NCBI RefSeq assembly: GCF_000292915.1
Contig: NC_018513.1
Coordinates: 1,860,001-1,924,000 of the forward strand
Direction of reading: 5' to 3'
Source of the DNA: Burkholderia cepacia GG4
Lineage (GTDB): Bacteria; Pseudomonadota; Gammaproteobacteria; Burkholderiales; Burkholderiaceae
DNA length: 64,000 nt
In this document: positions 9,233 through 17,123 of the stretch, piece by piece
How positions within the stretch are numbered: position 1 is the stretch's first letter
How the letters are laid out: the number at the start of each line of letters is the position of its first letter
Made by a program: the position numbers and the translations under genes
The notes under the pieces: model-generated
Told to the model about the DNA's origin: nothing
The model's database searches: none
The model's input: the letters and a program-made list of their open reading frames with translations, nothing else

Positions 9233-10213
9233 TCAGACGATGAATACCGACGAGCCGGTCGTCTTGCGCGATTCAAGATCGCGGTGCGCCTGCGCCGCGT
9301 CCTGCAGCGCATAACGCTGGTTGATCCCGATCCGGATGCGGCCGGCCGCGACGTGCGCGAACAGCTCGCCGGCCAGGTCGTTCTTTTCGGCTGGATCGGC
9401 GATGTAGTCGGCCAGCGCCGGGCGCGTCAGGTACAGCGAGCCCTTCATCGCGAGGCGCTGCGGGTCGAACGGCGGGATCGGGCCCGACGCGGTGCCGACG
9501 CAGACCATCAGCCCGCGCCGCTTCAGCGAATCGAGCGAGCCTTCGAAGGTGTCCTTGCCGACGCTGTCGAACACGACGTCGACGCCGGCGCCATCCGTCA
9601 GTTCGCGCACGCGTTGCGCGACGTTCTCGCGGCTGTAGTCGATCGTATGGTCGCAGCCGTGCGCGCGGGCGATCGCGGCCTTGTGTTCGCTGGATACGGT
9701 GCCGATCACCGTGAGCCCGAGCAGCTTCGCCCACTGCGACACGATCAGCCCGACGCCGCCGGCGGCCGCATGCAGCAGGATCGTGTCGCCCGCTGCGAAC
9801 GCGTGGATGCGGCGCAGCAGGTAGGCCGACGTCAGGCCGCGCATCGTCATCGCCGCGGCCGTTTCGCAGGGGATGCCGGCCGGCAGCCGGACGAGCGGCG
9901 CGGCCGCGATCAGCCGTTCGGTGCTGTATGCGCCGAGCGTGTTCAGAAAGCCCGTGTAGGTGACGCGGTCGCCGGCGGCGACGTTGGTCACGCCGGGGCC
10001 GACAGCCTCGACCACGCCGGCCGCCTCGACGCCGATGCCGGCCGGCAGCGGCACCGGATACAGGCCGCTGCGGAAATACGTGTCGGCGAAGTTCAGGCCG
10101 ACCGCCTCGTGTCGCAGGCGGACCTGGCCGGGGCCCGGGTCGCCGACCTCGACGGTTTCCCAGCGCAGCACGTCGGGGCCGCCGGTTTCGTGGAATCGCA
10201 CTGCATGTGCCAT
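9233..10213 (-). CDS. NADPH:quinone oxidoreductase, zinc-free MDR family
   Basis: This is a 326-residue medium-chain dehydrogenase/reductase of the quinone oxidoreductase (QOR) branch. The N-terminal GroES-like half carries NFADTYFRSGLYP, followed by the Rossmann motif AAAGGVGLIVSQWAK at about 148-162. The cysteines and histidines of zinc-containing alcohol dehydrogenases are absent. It probably reduces quinones or an alpha,beta-unsaturated carbonyl with NADPH. It is close-packed with the dioxygenase gene downstream and 18 bases from the UspA-like gene upstream. Confidence 0.87.
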   Translation of the reverse strand: MAHAVRFHETGGPDVLRWETVEVGDPGPGQVRLRHEAVGLNFADTYFRSGLYPVPLPAGIGVEAAGVVEAVGPGVTNVAAGDRVTYTGFLNTLGAYSTERLIAAAPLVRLPAGIPCETAAAMTMRGLTSAYLLRRIHAFAAGDTILLHAAAGGVGLIVSQWAKLLGLTVIGTVSSEHKAAIARAHGCDHTIDYSRENVAQRVRELTDGAGVDVVFDSVGKDTFEGSLDSLKRRGLMVCVGTASGPIPPFDPQRLAMKGSLYLTRPALADYIADPAEKNDLAGELFAHVAAGRIRIGINQRYALQDAAQAHRDLESRKTTGSSVFIV

Positions 10214-10231
10214 CTTGTTCTCCGTAGGGTA

Positions 10232-11131
10232 TCAGTCGGATGCGCGTCGCGCATCGTCGGGTTCGTTCGCGCCCGGCGGGGTCGCGGCTGCGCAGCTCGC
10301 CGGGTGCGCGTCCAGTTCGGCCCAGTCGCGCTCGCCGAGGTAGCGTCGCGCGGCAGGGAAAACCACGCCTTCCATCCGCCCCATCTGCTCGAATGCGCTG
10401 CGCGCATAGCAGGCAAGCGCGGTGTCGAACGCGGCCGACGGCAACCCGTCTGCGGCGAGCCGCGCCAGCGCGTCGAGCGCTTGCACGTCGCGTTGCCGCT
10501 GGCGGTCGAGTTCGTCGAGTTCGGCCGCGGTGCATTCCGCGCGGACCCGCAATGCCGCGAAGAGGCGTGCTTCGACGGACGCGCCGAAGCGTGCGTTCTG
10601 CAACGCAGCGAGTGCTGCCAGCGCCGCCAGCATGCGGCCCGCATCGGCCACCGGCTGTGTCCCTTCGCCGGGCATCGTCAGCGCCTGCAGCAGCTCGCCG
10701 ACCGCACGATGCGCATCGAGACAGCGGGCCATCACGCGCGCCTCGGCCGGTGAGTGCCGCGCCGGGCAGACGAGCACCGGCACGCCGCTCGTCGCAAGCA
10801 GCAACCGCCGTTGCGCGGATACGGCAGCATCGGCGTCGTGTGGCAGCGCCGCGACGCCGATCAGGTCGCAGCCGAGCGTGCCGGCGAGCGCAGCGGGCGA
10901 TGGCGCGGCGCCGGCAGCGATCGCATGGGACAGGCCCTGTGCCCGTGCGGCGGCTTCCACTTTCGCACCGTGATCCGGCATCCGCGCTCCGGATAAACGC
11001 GAGTCCGGCGCGGCGCCGCGCAGCACGAACGTGACCCGCGCGCCGACCGCGCGCGCCAGTTCGAGCGCATGGCCGATCGCGTCGATGCCGCCGGGCACGC
11101 CGTCGACCGTCACGAGCAGATGGCGATACAT
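10232..11131 (-). CDS. UspA-like plus degenerate hemerythrin-like fusion protein
   Basis: This 299-residue protein has two parts. Residues 1-122 form a universal-stress fold (start YRHLLVTVDG, end SGVPVLVC), but the usual ATP motif G-2x-G-9x-G(S/T) is missing. Residues from about 130 onward resemble a four-helix hemerythrin (HHE) bundle, with DAHRAVGELL (His141) and MEGVVFPAARRYLGERDWAEL; most of the His/Glu iron ligands expected in that family are absent. It therefore looks like a fusion in which both ligand sites have decayed, perhaps kept for protein-protein contact. It is first in the catabolic series and divergent from the MalT-type regulator. Confidence 0.65.
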   Translation of the reverse strand: MYRHLLVTVDGVPGGIDAIGHALELARAVGARVTFVLRGAAPDSRLSGARMPDHGAKVEAAARAQGLSHAIAAGAAPSPAALAGTLGCDLIGVAALPHDADAAVSAQRRLLLATSGVPVLVCPARHSPAEARVMARCLDAHRAVGELLQALTMPGEGTQPVADAGRMLAALAALAALQNARFGASVEARLFAALRVRAECTAAELDELDRQRQRDVQALDALARLAADGLPSAAFDTALACYARSAFEQMGRMEGVVFPAARRYLGERDWAELDAHPASCAAATPPGANEPDDARRASD

Positions 11132-11144
11132 CGTGCCGCTCCGC

Positions 11145-11195
11145 TTATCCGGCGGTTGGCGCGTGGTGGCGTGCGCCGGTCGATACGATGTTCAT
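11145..11195 (-). CDS. Possible 16-residue leader peptide upstream of the UspA-like gene
   Basis: A 16-codon reading frame (start MNIVST, end APTAG) begins at an ATG preceded by GAGGAGGG, stronger than the site in front of the downstream gene, and ends 13 bases before the UspA-like start. A tiny upstream ATG-CCA-TGA overlaps it. It contains two adjacent His codons. It could be a translated leader that sets expression of the operon, or a chance frame behind a good Shine-Dalgarno. Confidence 0.3.
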   Translation of the reverse strand: MNIVSTGARHHAPTAG

Positions 11196-11208
11196 GGCAT
11201 CCCTCCTC

Positions 11209-11234
11209 GTTGCGTTCGTCAGTTGCGTTCGTCA
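11209..11234. repeat. Perfect 13-bp tandem direct repeat
   Basis: GTTGCGTTCGTCA occurs twice head to tail in the intergenic region between the UspA-like gene and the LuxR-type gene. It may be half-sites of a regulator or replication slippage. The rest of 11132-11387 shows no other gene. Confidence 0.5.
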
Positions 11235-11387
11235 GGCCTCGGAACCCATGCTATCGACCGGGCGGCCGAGCGGCCCCACTCGTCGCGGGGGGGATTGACG
11301 CGCGAACGCGGTTCGGCCGATCCTTCCCCCCACACCCACCCCGGAGGCTGGCCCGCACGGCACCGCCGGATTCCGACTGCAGCCCCG

Positions 11388-14075
11388 ATGGCCCACCCAC
11401 TCGATCGCGCCGACGCGCCACCCACCGAACTCGTGCTGAAAACGACGGCGCCGCGCGTGCCGGCGCAGCTGCTCGCACGCGCGCGGCTGAGCCTCGCCGC
11501 GCCGGCGTTCGACGCCCGGCCCGTCACGCTCGTGCAGGCGCCGGCCGGCTACGGCAAGACCTCGCTGCTCGCGCAATGGCGGCGCGAATCCCTCGCGCTC
11601 GGCCGCGCGGTCGTGTGGCTGTCCGCCGACGAGCGCGACGACGCGCCGCGCTTGCTGCAGGGGCTCGTGCAGGCGGTGCGCACCGGTTGCGCGCGGCCCG
11701 GCTTCGGGCGACTGGTCCCGGGCGGCGCGGCCCGCGCGCTGGAGGGGCTGACCGCGTGGCTGGCCGAAGTCGCACAACTGTCGATCGACGCGCTGCTGAT
11801 CGTCGACGACGCGGAACGGCTGCCGGCCGCCGGCCTCGACGCGCTGATCTATGTGCTGCACAACGCGCCGCAGAACCTGCGGGTGATCGTCGCGGCCCGG
11901 CGCGGGCTCGATCACGCGGCCGGCGACCTGCTCGCCGGCGGGCAATGCACGCTCGCGGGCCCCGACTGGCTGCGCTTCACGCTCGACGAGACGATCGCGC
12001 TGGTGGGCGCGCGCTTTGCGCAGCGGGTCGACGCCGACGCGTGCGCGCGGCTGTTCGAGCGCGTCGACGGCTGGCCGCTGGGGTTGCAGCTCGCGATGGC
12101 CGCGATGGCGCGCTCGGCCGATCCGCGCCAGGCCGTCGACGCGCTCGCCGCGCGGATGGACGGTACGCGCGACCGGCTCGTCGAGCTGCTGCTCGCGAAT
12201 TTGTCCGCCGACGACACCGCATTTCTGACGCGCACCAGCGTCGCCGACCGCCTGCATCCGTCGCTGTGCGCCGCGCTGCTCGACGATGCGGGCGCATCCG
12301 ACCGGCTCGCGCGGCTCGCGCGCGACACGCCGTTGTTCATCGCGTCCGACGATTCCGACTGGTGCCGGCTGCATCCGCTCGTACGCGATACGCTGCGCGA
12401 CCGCCTGGCGGCAGGCCCGGACGCGGAGCGCTGCGCGCTGCATGCACGCGCCGCCGCGTGGCTCGACGCGCACGGGATGACCGAGGAAGCCGCGCGCCAC
12501 GCGTATGCGGCCGGCCAGTTCGAGACCGCATACGCGCTCGCGCAGCGCTGTCTCGAGGATGCGATCAAGCAGGGCCGCATCAACGACGTGCTCGACTGGC
12601 TCGCGCTGCTGCCCGATGCGGAACTCGACAAGCGCCCGACCCTGCGGATCGCGGTCGCATGGGCGCTGGCGCTCGGCGAACGCCATGTCGAGGCGCAGCG
12701 CCAGATCGCCGGCATCCTCGCCGACCCCGGCACGCCCGCCGCGATGCGCTACGAATGCGCGCTGATCCTCAGCGCGGCCGCATATTACGCGGACGAGATC
12801 GACCGCTTTGTCGAGCTGTTCGAGCCGTGGGCCGACTTCACGCCGCCCGCGGCGACGTGGCTGGCCCAGATGCATGCGAACCGGCTGTCGGCGCGCGCGA
12901 TCATCGTCGGCGAACCGGCGCAGGCGCGCCGCTTCCAGCAGGCCGCGCCGCGCGGCGAGACGGCGGCCGGGTTCGGCTACGTCGCGCGCTGGGGCGAACT
13001 GATTACCGGCCTGAGCTACCTGTGCGAAGGCCAGATCCGGCTCGCGGACGACGCGTTGTCGCCGGCGCTGGCGCGCGCGGAGGCCGACCTCGGGCGCCGC
13101 CATCCGCTGACCTGCATGCTCGCGGCGATGTGCGCGGCGATCGCGTACGAGGCCGATCGCGTCGATCAGGCCGCCGCGCTGCTCGCGAACCGGCTCGACG
13201 TGCTCGAGCACGCGGGCACGCCCGACACCGTCCTGCTCGGCTATCGCACGGCCGCGCGCATCGCGCTGCTGCGCGGCGTCGAGCATCGCGCGCTCGACCT
13301 GCTCGAGGCACTCGACGCGATGGGCGTCGCGCGCCGGCTGCCGCGCCTGTCGGTCGCGAGTCTCGCCGAGCAGGTGCGCATTCACGCGGCGCGCTATCGC
13401 GAGGCGACCTGCCATGTGCTCGTCGAGCGGATCGATGCGATCGCCGCGGCCGAGTTTCCGTCGCACGGGCCGCTGTGGCGGCGTCCCGTCGTGCTGCTGC
13501 AGGCGATCGCGCACGCGGGTGCGGCGCTCGCCGCGCGCCGCTGGGACGATGCGTGCGCGGCGCTCGACGAAGCGGCCGTGCTGGCTCGCGAAATGAGCAT
13601 GGGGCGCGCTCGCATCGAGATCATGGCGCTCAGCGCGTTCGCGCTCGAACAGTCGGGGCGCGGCGGGCGCGCACTGCTCGACGAGGCGATGAACCTCGCG
13701 GACGTGTTCGGCCTGACGCGCACGCTCGCCGACGCGCATCCGGCCGTCGCCGACTGGGCGCGCCGCGCCGGCGACGAGGCCGCGGCGGGAGACGGTCCCG
13801 CCCGGCCCGCGCAGCCGCGCATCGTGCCACCCGCGCCGCGCAGCACAGCCAGCCCGCGCGCGGTGCCGAGCGTCGTGCTGACGCCCAAGGAGCGCGCGAT
13901 CCTGGAGCTGCTCGCGCGCAACCTGTCGAACAAGGAGATCGCGGTGGCGCTCGCCGTCGGCGAGGAAACCGTGAAGTGGCACCTGAAGAACCTGTTCGGC
14001 AAGCTCGACGCCAGCTCGCGCAAGCACGCGGTGCGCCGCGCGCTGGTGCTTGGGCTGCTCGAAAGCGCGTCGTAG
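11388..14075 (+). CDS. MalT-type LuxR-family ATP-dependent transcriptional regulator
   Basis: This 895-residue regulator has the MalT/AlkS (LAL/STAND) layout. An N-terminal NTPase domain carries Walker A (APAGYGKTS, about residue 46) and a Walker B-like LLIVDD at about 136. A long helical TPR-like sensor region spans about 330-780, and a C-terminal LuxR helix-turn-helix (LTPKERAILELLARNLSNKE, about 832 onward, then VGEETVKWHLKNLFGKL) binds DNA. Such proteins bind ATP and an inducer and then activate transcription. It is divergent from the BKACE catabolic series and upstream of a porin, so both are candidate targets. No strong ribosome site precedes this ATG, so the start could differ slightly. 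Confidence 0.85.
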   Translation: MAHPLDRADAPPTELVLKTTAPRVPAQLLARARLSLAAPAFDARPVTLVQAPAGYGKTSLLAQWRRESLALGRAVVWLSADERDDAPRLLQGLVQAVRTGCARPGFGRLVPGGAARALEGLTAWLAEVAQLSIDALLIVDDAERLPAAGLDALIYVLHNAPQNLRVIVAARRGLDHAAGDLLAGGQCTLAGPDWLRFTLDETIALVGARFAQRVDADACARLFERVDGWPLGLQLAMAAMARSADPRQAVDALAARMDGTRDRLVELLLANLSADDTAFLTRTSVADRLHPSLCAALLDDAGASDRLARLARDTPLFIASDDSDWCRLHPLVRDTLRDRLAAGPDAERCALHARAAAWLDAHGMTEEAARHAYAAGQFETAYALAQRCLEDAIKQGRINDVLDWLALLPDAELDKRPTLRIAVAWALALGERHVEAQRQIAGILADPGTPAAMRYECALILSAAAYYADEIDRFVELFEPWADFTPPAATWLAQMHANRLSARAIIVGEPAQARRFQQAAPRGETAAGFGYVARWGELITGLSYLCEGQIRLADDALSPALARAEADLGRRHPLTCMLAAMCAAIAYEADRVDQAAALLANRLDVLEHAGTPDTVLLGYRTAARIALLRGVEHRALDLLEALDAMGVARRLPRLSVASLAEQVRIHAARYREATCHVLVERIDAIAAAEFPSHGPLWRRPVVLLQAIAHAGAALAARRWDDACAALDEAAVLAREMSMGRARIEIMALSAFALEQSGRGGRALLDEAMNLADVFGLTRTLADAHPAVADWARRAGDEAAAGDGPARPAQPRIVPPAPRSTASPRAVPSVVLTPKERAILELLARNLSNKEIAVALAVGEETVKWHLKNLFGKLDASSRKHAVRRALVLGLLESAS

Positions 14076-14084
14076 CGCCGTCAC

Positions 14085-14109
14085 GGCGGCCCGGCCCGCA
14101 GCGGCCGCC
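14085..14109 (+). terminator. Weak candidate terminator after the MalT-type regulator
   Basis: GGCGGCC (14085-14091) and GGCCGCC (14103-14109) form a perfect 7-bp stem just after the regulator stop, followed by the mixed pyrimidine run TTCCCTT rather than a true T tract. It may only partly separate the regulator from the porin gene. Confidence 0.3.
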
Positions 14110-14295
14110 TTCCCTTCGATTCTCCGCAACCCTGCCCCCCGCGCATGGGGGGGAGCGGCCGCGCGTCGTTGCGTAGTCTTTCCGCACGGCTCGCACCGGC
14201 GTTGCATGCCACGCCTTCCCGCCTGCCTCGATGCTTCCCCGCTTCACCCGCACGGGCTCGATCCCGTGCGGTCCATTACGATCCTGGAGACTTCG

Positions 14296-15420
14296 ATGAA
14301 GACGAAACTGGCCGCGCTTGCGGCGCTTGCCGGCTGTTCGGCGCTCGCGCATGCGCAATCCTCCGTCACGCTCTACGGCGTGGTCGACACGGGCCTGCTG
14401 TACCAGAGCACGTCGGCCGCGTCGTTCAGCCCGAGCGCGCCGAATACCGGCAAGGTGTTCCGCATGAAGGACGGCGGCATCTATTCGAGCTTCTGGGGCA
14501 TCAGGGGGACCGAGGATCTTGGCGGCGGCTACAAGGTCAACTTCAAGCTGCAGAGTTCGTTCGACAGCGGCACCGGCAGGATGCAGCTGAGCGACACGCC
14601 GGGCGCCGCCGCGATCTTCAACCAGGTCGCGTCGCTCGGCGTGTCGGGGCCGTTCGGCACCTTCACGGCCGGCCGCCAGATCGTGCCGATGATCTACGCG
14701 ATGGCCGATACCGACGTGCGCAATGCGCAGTTCTTCGGCAGCGTGCTGACCGCGTGGCTCGGCCTGAACACCGCGGCCGGCTGGCCCGGGACGAGCACCA
14801 ACGGCGCGATCGGCGCGTTGTACGACAGCAATGCGCTCGTCTATCAGTCGCCGACGTTCGCGGGCGCGTCGATCGCGCTCGAATACGCGCCCGGCGGCGT
14901 CGCCGGGCAGTTCCAGGGCGGCACGCGCGAATCGGTCGTGCTCAGGTACTCGAACTACGGGTTGAATGCGTCGGCCGTCTACTACAACGGCCACGACACG
15001 AATCCGGCACCGGGTGTCGCGCCGACCGGCGTCGACAACAACCGTTTCGTCTACGTCGGCGCGAAATACACGATCCGCGACTTCTCGGTGTCGGCGTCGT
15101 ACGGCAACGGCAGGAATCCGTCGCATGCGGACCGGGTGAACCTCGACATGCTGTCGGCCGGTGTCGGTTATCGCTTCACGCCAGCGTTGCAGGTGACTTC
15201 GGCGGTGTACTACCTGAAGGACCGCAACCGATCGGAAAACCGCTCGACGGCGGTCGTGCTCACGGCCGACTACAGCCTGTCGAAGCGGACGATGGTCTAT
15301 GCGCAGGTCGGCCACGTGAACAACCGCGGCACGATGGACCAGATGCTCGTGTACGGGCAGCCGGTCGCGCCCGGCGTCGGCACGACGGCCGCGATGGTCG
15401 GGCTGCGGCACAACTTCTGA
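14296..15420 (+). CDS. Gram-negative trimeric outer-membrane porin (OmpC/Omp32-like)
   Basis: This 374-residue porin has a signal peptide of about 20 residues ending AHAQ, the opening beta strand SSVTLYGVVDTGLLY, the constriction-loop type segment GPFGTFTAGRQ and a C-terminal aromatic residue (GLRHNF) needed for outer-membrane insertion. It matches the family of general porins abundant in Burkholderia. GGAG lies 8 bases before the ATG. It follows the MalT-type regulator by 220 bases and could supply the outer-membrane pore for the same substrate, but this is inferred from position only. Confidence 0.9.
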   Translation: MKTKLAALAALAGCSALAHAQSSVTLYGVVDTGLLYQSTSAASFSPSAPNTGKVFRMKDGGIYSSFWGIRGTEDLGGGYKVNFKLQSSFDSGTGRMQLSDTPGAAAIFNQVASLGVSGPFGTFTAGRQIVPMIYAMADTDVRNAQFFGSVLTAWLGLNTAAGWPGTSTNGAIGALYDSNALVYQSPTFAGASIALEYAPGGVAGQFQGGTRESVVLRYSNYGLNASAVYYNGHDTNPAPGVAPTGVDNNRFVYVGAKYTIRDFSVSASYGNGRNPSHADRVNLDMLSAGVGYRFTPALQVTSAVYYLKDRNRSENRSTAVVLTADYSLSKRTMVYAQVGHVNNRGTMDQMLVYGQPVAPGVGTTAAMVGLRHNF

Positions 15421-15647
15421 CGACGCGGTGCGGTGTGACACGGTGCGATGCGCGCGCGGCGGCGCCCGGGCGTGACTCGCGGCCGCCGTCTGCAGCGATC
15501 GCGGGGATCGGCTACAGTGGGCGTCTTCGGCGCGCCCCGCCCGCCTGTCGATGCGATCGTCCGGTCCCTGCCGCCGTGTCAGGGGCGGTCAGCGACGCGC
15601 GGCAGGACGGCGGATCGCGGATCCTCCACGTTGACGAGCGAACCTCC

Positions 15648-16352
15648 ATGCCCGATCTGTCCGCCTTCCCGATCACGAAAAAGTGGCCGGCCCAGCATCC
15701 CGACCGTCTCCAGCTGTATTCGCTGCCGACGCCGAACGGCGTCAAGGTGTCGATCATGCTCGAGGAAACCGGCCTGCCGTACGAGCCGCACCTCGTGCGC
15801 TTCGACACGGACGACCAGCTGTCGCCCGCGTTCCTGTCGCTGAACCCGAACAACAAGATCCCGGCGATCATCGATCCGAACGGCCCCGACGGCCGGCCGC
15901 TGCCGCTGTTCGAATCGGGCGCGATCCTGATCTATCTCGCGGACAAGACGGGCCAGCTGATCCCGAAGGATCTCGCCGGCCGCTACGAGACGATCCAGTG
16001 GGTGATGTTCCAGATGGGCGGCATCGGCCCGATGTTCGGCCAGGTCGGCTTCTTCCACAAGTTCGCCGGCCGCGACTACGAGGACAAGCGTCCGCGCGAT
16101 CGCTACATCGCCGAATCGAAGCGCCTGCTCGGCGTGCTCGATGCGCAGCTCGCGAACCGCAAGTGGGTGATGGGCGATACCTACACGATCGCCGACATCG
16201 CGATTTTCCCGTGGGTGCGCAACCTGGTCGGGTTCTACGAAGCGGGCGATCTCGTCGGCTTCAGCGAGTTCCGCCACGTCGCGCGGGCGCTCGACGCGTT
16301 CGTCGCGCGTCCGGCCGTCGCGCGCGGGCTCAACATCCCGGCACGCGGCTGA
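15648..16352 (+). CDS. Glutathione S-transferase, YfcG/YghU-like (Nu class)
   Basis: This 234-residue cytoplasmic GST has a thioredoxin-like N-terminal domain (PTPNGVKVSIMLEETGLPYE, NPNNKIPAIID, ESGAILIYLADK) and an all-helical C-terminal domain. The Asn in PTPNG and the cis-Pro in KIPAI are typical of the YfcG/Ure2p-like group, which has disulfide-bond reductase or peroxidase activity with glutathione rather than classic conjugation. It stands alone between the porin and a convergent MarR gene, with a good terminator after it. Confidence 0.88.
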   Translation: MPDLSAFPITKKWPAQHPDRLQLYSLPTPNGVKVSIMLEETGLPYEPHLVRFDTDDQLSPAFLSLNPNNKIPAIIDPNGPDGRPLPLFESGAILIYLADKTGQLIPKDLAGRYETIQWVMFQMGGIGPMFGQVGFFHKFAGRDYEDKRPRDRYIAESKRLLGVLDAQLANRKWVMGDTYTIADIAIFPWVRNLVGFYEAGDLVGFSEFRHVARALDAFVARPAVARGLNIPARG

Positions 16353-16385
16353 TCCGCGCAGCGGGCGCGGCCCGCAGTCGGTCCG

Positions 16386-16414
16386 GCCCGTCGCAGCGCG
16401 CGGCGGGCGGTTTT
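16386..16414 (+). terminator. Rho-independent terminator after the GST gene
   Basis: GCCCGTCGC (16386-16394) pairs with GCGGCGGGC (16400-16408), 9 bp with one G-U pair and a 5-base loop, then GG and TTTT. It lies 34 bases beyond the GST stop in the gap between two convergent genes. Confidence 0.65.
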
Positions 16415-16481
16415 CCTGCTTCCTTTCGGCGTTGCCGCTTTCGGCTCGTTTCGTTCATTCAGCGTGACGATTCGGCGGCGC

Positions 16482-16994
16482 CTATTTGTCGGCCGACGCC
16501 GACGCCCCATCCCCCAATCCCGACAGCAGCTTTTCCAGCAACGCTGAAAGTTGTGCCTGCTCCGCTTCCGACAGTGCGGCCAGCATCGCGCGCTGATTGT
16601 CGACGTGCGCGACCACCGCTTCGTCGATCAGCGCGCGGCCGGCGAGTGTCAGCGCAACGAGCGTGCCGCGGCCGTCGGCCGGGTTTGGCCGGCGCTCGAC
16701 CCAGCCGGCCTTCTGCAGCCGGTCGATGCGCGCGGTCATCCCGCCCGACGACATCATCAGCGCGTCGTACAGCGCGGTCGGCGTCAGCGCGAACGGTGCA
16801 CCGCTGCGCCGCAGCGTCGCCAGCACGTCGAATTCGCCCGGCTGCATCCCGTAGCGCGCGAACAGCGGATTCAGACCGTCACGCGCAATGACGAGCGCGG
16901 CCTCCTGCAGCCGTCCCATCACGAGCATCGACGACGCATCCAGATCCGGACGCTCGGCGCGCCATTGCGCGAGCGCATGCGCGGCTCGATCCAT
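16482..16994 (-). CDS. MarR-family repressor, possibly of the urate-responsive (MftR/PecS/HucR) branch
   Basis: This 170-residue MarR protein has a winged helix-turn-helix (about residues 62-115, including TALYDALMMSSGGMTARIDRLQKAG) and the wing RRPNPADGRGTLVALT. An N-terminal helical extension with a Trp (AHALAQWRAERPDLD) precedes the core, a feature of the urate-responsive branch; that assignment is tentative. The ATG at 16994 has GAGGAGGG upstream. It is divergent from an MFS exporter gene and the two share a pair of palindromic operators, so it most likely represses both itself and the exporter until a small ligand binds. Confidence 0.85.
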   Translation of the reverse strand: MDRAAHALAQWRAERPDLDASSMLVMGRLQEAALVIARDGLNPLFARYGMQPGEFDVLATLRRSGAPFALTPTALYDALMMSSGGMTARIDRLQKAGWVERRPNPADGRGTLVALTLAGRALIDEAVVAHVDNQRAMLAALSEAEQAQLSALLEKLLSGLGDGASASADK

Positions 16995-17016
16995 TAACCC
17001 TCCTCGGTTCACCAGT

Positions 17017-17062
17017 TATCTTGACGTCGAGATAAATCAGCATTTATCTTGATGTCGAGATA
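17017..17062. promoter_or_regulatory. Two tandem MarR operators in the divergent marR-MFS promoter
   Basis: The 18-bp imperfect palindromes TATCTTGACGTCGAGATA (17017-17034) and TATCTTGATGTCGAGATA (17045-17062) differ at one base and are spaced 28 bp centre to centre, close to three helical turns. They lie between the repressor start (16994) and the MFS start (17124). This is the normal place and shape for MarR dimer sites controlling both directions. Confidence 0.75.
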
Positions 17063-17123
17063 CTTTACATGAAAACGCATGGCACCCCGTCGGAAGCCGT
17101 GCACCGATACCGAGGGTCTTTCG

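Noticed and set aside
11209..11234. CRISPR-like repeat
   Set aside because: Only two adjacent 13-bp copies without spacers and no cas genes in the window.
11232..14207. Very long open frame (about 990 codons) on the minus strand opposite the MalT-type regulator
   Set aside because: It is rich in Arg, Glu and Ala without domains and mirrors the real gene's third-position G+C bias; the plus-strand frame has a P-loop and a LuxR helix-turn-helix.
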